In this document: piece after piece, positions 13,220-15,112 of the stretch
How positions within the stretch are numbered: position 1 is the stretch's first letter
Layout: each line of letters opens with the position of its first letter
From: Chloroflexota bacterium
GTDB taxonomy: Bacteria > Chloroflexota > Chloroflexia > Thermomicrobiales > UBA6265
NCBI GenBank assembly: GCA_023423795.1
Contig: JAFAEX010000039.1
Span: forward strand, 1-15,112
Length of the DNA: 15,112 bases
Reading direction: 5' to 3'
Program-made: the position numbers and the translations under genes
The notes under the pieces: generated by a model
Told to the model about the DNA's origin: nothing
The model's database searches: none
The model's input: the letters and a program-made list of their open reading frames with translations, nothing else

Positions 13220-14146
13220 CTACCCCGCGGGTACGGGCTCGCCCTCGGTGGCGCCGCTTTCGCTTTCCGCGGGCGCGGCGGCGTCGTCCGGTGCTGGCTC
13301 GGTGGCCGGTTCGGCGGCAGGCTCAGCGGCCGGTTCCGTCGTGGTGATCGTCGATTCCGGCGCGTCCGACGTGGTGATCGTGATCGGACCACCGAGCGTA
13401 ATCGTGCCGTCGTCGGCGGTTTCGGTCTCGCCTTCAGCGGGCGGCTCGTCGGACGTGGCGTCATCGGTGGGCTCGGGGTCACCGCCGTCGCTGCCGCTCG
13501 CGTCGTCGCTGTCTGCAACGCCGTTGGCGTCGAGGTCGTCGAGGGATTCGAGCACGCACTCGCAGCCCTTGTTCATCACGGTTCCCGCCGGGCAGGGGCG
13601 CGTGCAGACGCCGTTGCAGCAGAACGCCTCGTTTTCGAGGTCGTTGCAGTCCCCATCCGCTTCGCAGATCGCGCAGGGGTCCTTGGTTTCGAACGAGCAT
13701 GTGCCTTCCACGCAGCGGCCGATCCGGCAGGGATCGACGACGTAGCAGTCGATGTCGGTGGCGCACGCTTGCGGGCAGCACTCGCCGTTGCCGCAACACA
13801 GGTAGCCGGTCTGGCACCGGACGGCGTGCTGGGTGCACCGCCCATCCGTACAGCGCCCACCGATGCAGGCGTCCTGGCCGCTGACGCACTCGTCGTCCTC
13901 GCGGCAGGCGGCCTCGCGGCATTCGCCATCGACACAGCGGTGACCATCGGGGCAGCCATCCGGGCAGCGGCGGCGGTTTTCGTCTCGTTGCCGGCGGCGA
14001 CGGCGGCGATCGTCGTCTTGCGCCAGCGCCGGGCCGGTCGCGGCGAACGCGGCCAGCACGCCGCCGAGCGCCGCCCGAACCAGGCCACGACGCCCCATGC
14101 CGGTGGCCAGTCCTCGCGCCATGTCGTCGAAGCGGTGGCCGTCCAT
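13220..14146 (-). CDS. Predicted Tat-exported cysteine-rich protein with acidic Pro/Glu/Thr tail
   Basis: A 308-residue protein of unknown function. Residues 1-42 look like a Tat signal: a polar stretch (MDGHRFDDMARGLATG), a twin arginine in GMGRRGLVR (16-24), a hydrophobic core and a likely cut after GPALA. A very basic run follows (DRRRRRRQRDENRRR). Residues 61-197 hold 28 cysteines, an even number, in spaced C-x(3-6)-C patterns with CC pairs (CCGNGECC, FCCNGVC), resembling small disulfide-bonded repeat domains. Residues 204-212 (DLDANGVAD) match a calcium-binding loop. The last 100 residues are rich in Asp, Glu, Pro, Ala and Thr with EPAAEPAAEPATEP repeats; no membrane anchor or sorting signal is seen. 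GGGAGGGA lies just before the ATG. It is divergent from a PRC-barrel gene. It is likely a surface or secreted protein; no enzyme activity is suggested. Confidence 0.82.
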   Translation of the reverse strand: MDGHRFDDMARGLATGMGRRGLVRAALGGVLAAFAATGPALAQDDDRRRRRRQRDENRRRCPDGCPDGHRCVDGECREAACREDDECVSGQDACIGGRCTDGRCTQHAVRCQTGYLCCGNGECCPQACATDIDCYVVDPCRIGRCVEGTCSFETKDPCAICEADGDCNDLENEAFCCNGVCTRPCPAGTVMNKGCECVLESLDDLDANGVADSDDASGSDGGDPEPTDDATSDEPPAEGETETADDGTITLGGPITITTSDAPESTITTTEPAAEPAAEPATEPAPDDAAAPAESESGATEGEPVPAG

Positions 14147-14386
14147 GCCTGGGTCCCTCCCGTCGCCGATCCGGGGCGGCCCTCACGCCGATGGTCCCCG
14201 AAAACCGGTCCGTCGCCGCGGCGTGGCGGCGCTCCCTTGCCAAACGGTGGCCGGTGTGCAACATCCACCCCAACCGTCGCGGGCAGGACGCGTGCGCCCG
14301 CATCCCGCGACCGTACGCTGGAAGAAACGCGCCGCAACCGTGCGTCGTTTCGTCGCCGCATTACGCGGCCACCACGGGAGAGCATG

Positions 14387-15037
14387 ATGCACATCTCGCT
14401 CGGGAGCGAACTCTACGGATCCGACGGCGAGTACTTCGGGTCGGTCGCCGGCGTGGTGGTCGATGCGCAGCCGCGCCGCGCGACCCGCCTGCTGATCGGC
14501 AGCGGTCCGCTCGGCGGCAACGACCGCATGGCCGACATTGCGCTGATCACCTCGTCGGCGGACGGCCGGATCGTGGTGGAAGTCGATCGGAACGGGGCGG
14601 AAGCGTTCCCCGAATACGTGAAGGAGCGCTATGTCCACCCGGACCGGGTGCAGGATTTCCCGGTGATCCTGCCGGCCGCCGGGGTCGGCGGCCCGGTGAT
14701 GTACGACAACCCGCAAACGGGCGACGGCTACCCGGGCGGCGACATGTTCGATCCGGCGCCGATCGATCCGCCGCGGCTGGAAGTGATCTCCAACCTGCTG
14801 ACGACCGAGGTGATGCTGCCGAAGGGGTCCGACATCGTCTCGGCGGACGGCCACAAGGTCGGCGGCCTCGACGACATGACGCTGGACAGCGACGGCCACG
14901 TGGAGTCGCTCGTCGTGAAGGCCGGGTTCCTGTTCCACCACGACCTGCGGCTGGACGCCTCCGCGATCGACGAGTACCTCGACCACAAGATCACGCTGAA
15001 GATCACCAAGGACGAGGCCGAGGCGCACCGGGCCTGA
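14387..15037 (+). CDS. Protein with two PRC-barrel-like domains
   Basis: A 216-residue soluble protein. Residues 5-90 form one PRC-barrel-like domain (LGSELYGSDGEYFGSVAGVV, then RRATRLLIG), and residues 141-210 form a second (GSDIVSADGHKVGGLDDMTL, then ESLVVKAGFLFHHDLRLDAS). They are joined by a Gly/Pro/Asp-rich linker of about 40 residues containing GDGYPGGDMFDPAPIDPP. PRC barrels occur in photosynthetic reaction-centre H subunits and in RimM, but stand-alone forms like this are common in non-photosynthetic bacteria and their role is unclear. I start at ATG 14387 because GGGAG (14376-14380) is 6 bases upstream; ATG 14384 would be only 3 away. The 240-base gap to the divergent Cys-rich gene shows no clear promoter. 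Confidence 0.8.
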   Translation: MHISLGSELYGSDGEYFGSVAGVVVDAQPRRATRLLIGSGPLGGNDRMADIALITSSADGRIVVEVDRNGAEAFPEYVKERYVHPDRVQDFPVILPAAGVGGPVMYDNPQTGDGYPGGDMFDPAPIDPPRLEVISNLLTTEVMLPKGSDIVSADGHKVGGLDDMTLDSDGHVESLVVKAGFLFHHDLRLDASAIDEYLDHKITLKITKDEAEAHRA

Positions 15038-15077
15038 TGCGGGCGCGCTTGGGTGCCCGCCGGCGTCCACCAACGCC

Positions 15078-15112
15078 GTCATCCCGAGCCTGTCGAGGGA
15101 TCTCGTCGTTCT
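15078..15112. repeat. Palindromic intergenic repeat, copy 3 (cut by window end)
   Basis: The 28-base left arm (15078-15105, starting GTCATCCCGAGCCTGTCGAG) matches the family at 2774 and 9571; the right arm lies beyond the window. Just before it, CGGCGT (15061-15066) pairs with ACGCCG (15073-15078). It follows the PRC-barrel gene, the same position relative to a gene end as copy 1. Confidence 0.85.

Overview
The window is GC-rich chromosomal DNA from a free-living bacterium. Several signs fit Chloroflexota, probably the Thermomicrobia/Sphaerobacter side: GGAGG-type ribosome sites with some GTG starts, a Tat-exported protein with an N-terminus of the MDGHRFDDMARGL type, a short primary sigma factor without region 1.1, and scattered palindromic GTCATCCCGAGC repeats. 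The phylum is an inference from style and was not tested by search.

Layout. Bases 65-2725 hold a tight three-gene plus-strand unit: two carbohydrate-type ABC permeases that overlap by ATGA, then a creatininase-family metal amidohydrolase. A palindromic repeat follows, then a GyaR-like glyoxylate/hydroxypyruvate reductase (2936-3928). A spacer with a 20-bp duplication and a hairpin leads to a 52-residue glycine-zipper peptide gene on the minus strand (4143-4301). Bases 4642-7462 carry a plus-strand series: a large rubredoxin / GltD-like flavoprotein / di-[4Fe-4S] oxidoreductase, a polyhydroxyalkanoate granule-system family protein and a small cupin. An A-type iron-sulfur carrier (7582-7944) follows with its own strong promoter and a clear hairpin terminator. 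The primary sigma factor gene (8384-9397) has an extended -10 promoter, a leader of about 200 nt containing hairpins, and a 30-bp perfect palindrome as likely terminator.

Bases 9506-9686 are a repeat island made of a 4 x 16-bp array, a 28-bp-arm palindrome and a 2 x 22-bp duplication. A minus-strand YciI-like gene (9742-10017) lies divergent to mutS (10191-12917). MutS is complete with mismatch-binding, ATPase and beta-clamp motifs. Between the convergent mutS and the next gene are two large inverted repeats. A Tat-exported protein with 28 cysteines (13220-14146, minus) is divergent to a double PRC-barrel protein (14387-15037). The window ends inside another copy of the palindromic repeat.

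Working together. The ABC permeases and the amidohydrolase look like one uptake-and-hydrolysis unit; the binding protein and ATPase are not in the window. The large oxidoreductase and the iron-sulfur carrier are both iron-sulfur related, but they have separate promoters. The rest is mostly housekeeping (sigma factor, MutS). No CRISPR array, transposase, phage gene, rRNA or tRNA was seen. I found no convincing multi-gene novel system. The items most worth a second look are the small glycine-zipper gene, the Cys-rich exported protein, the oxidoreductase domain fusion and the repeat families.
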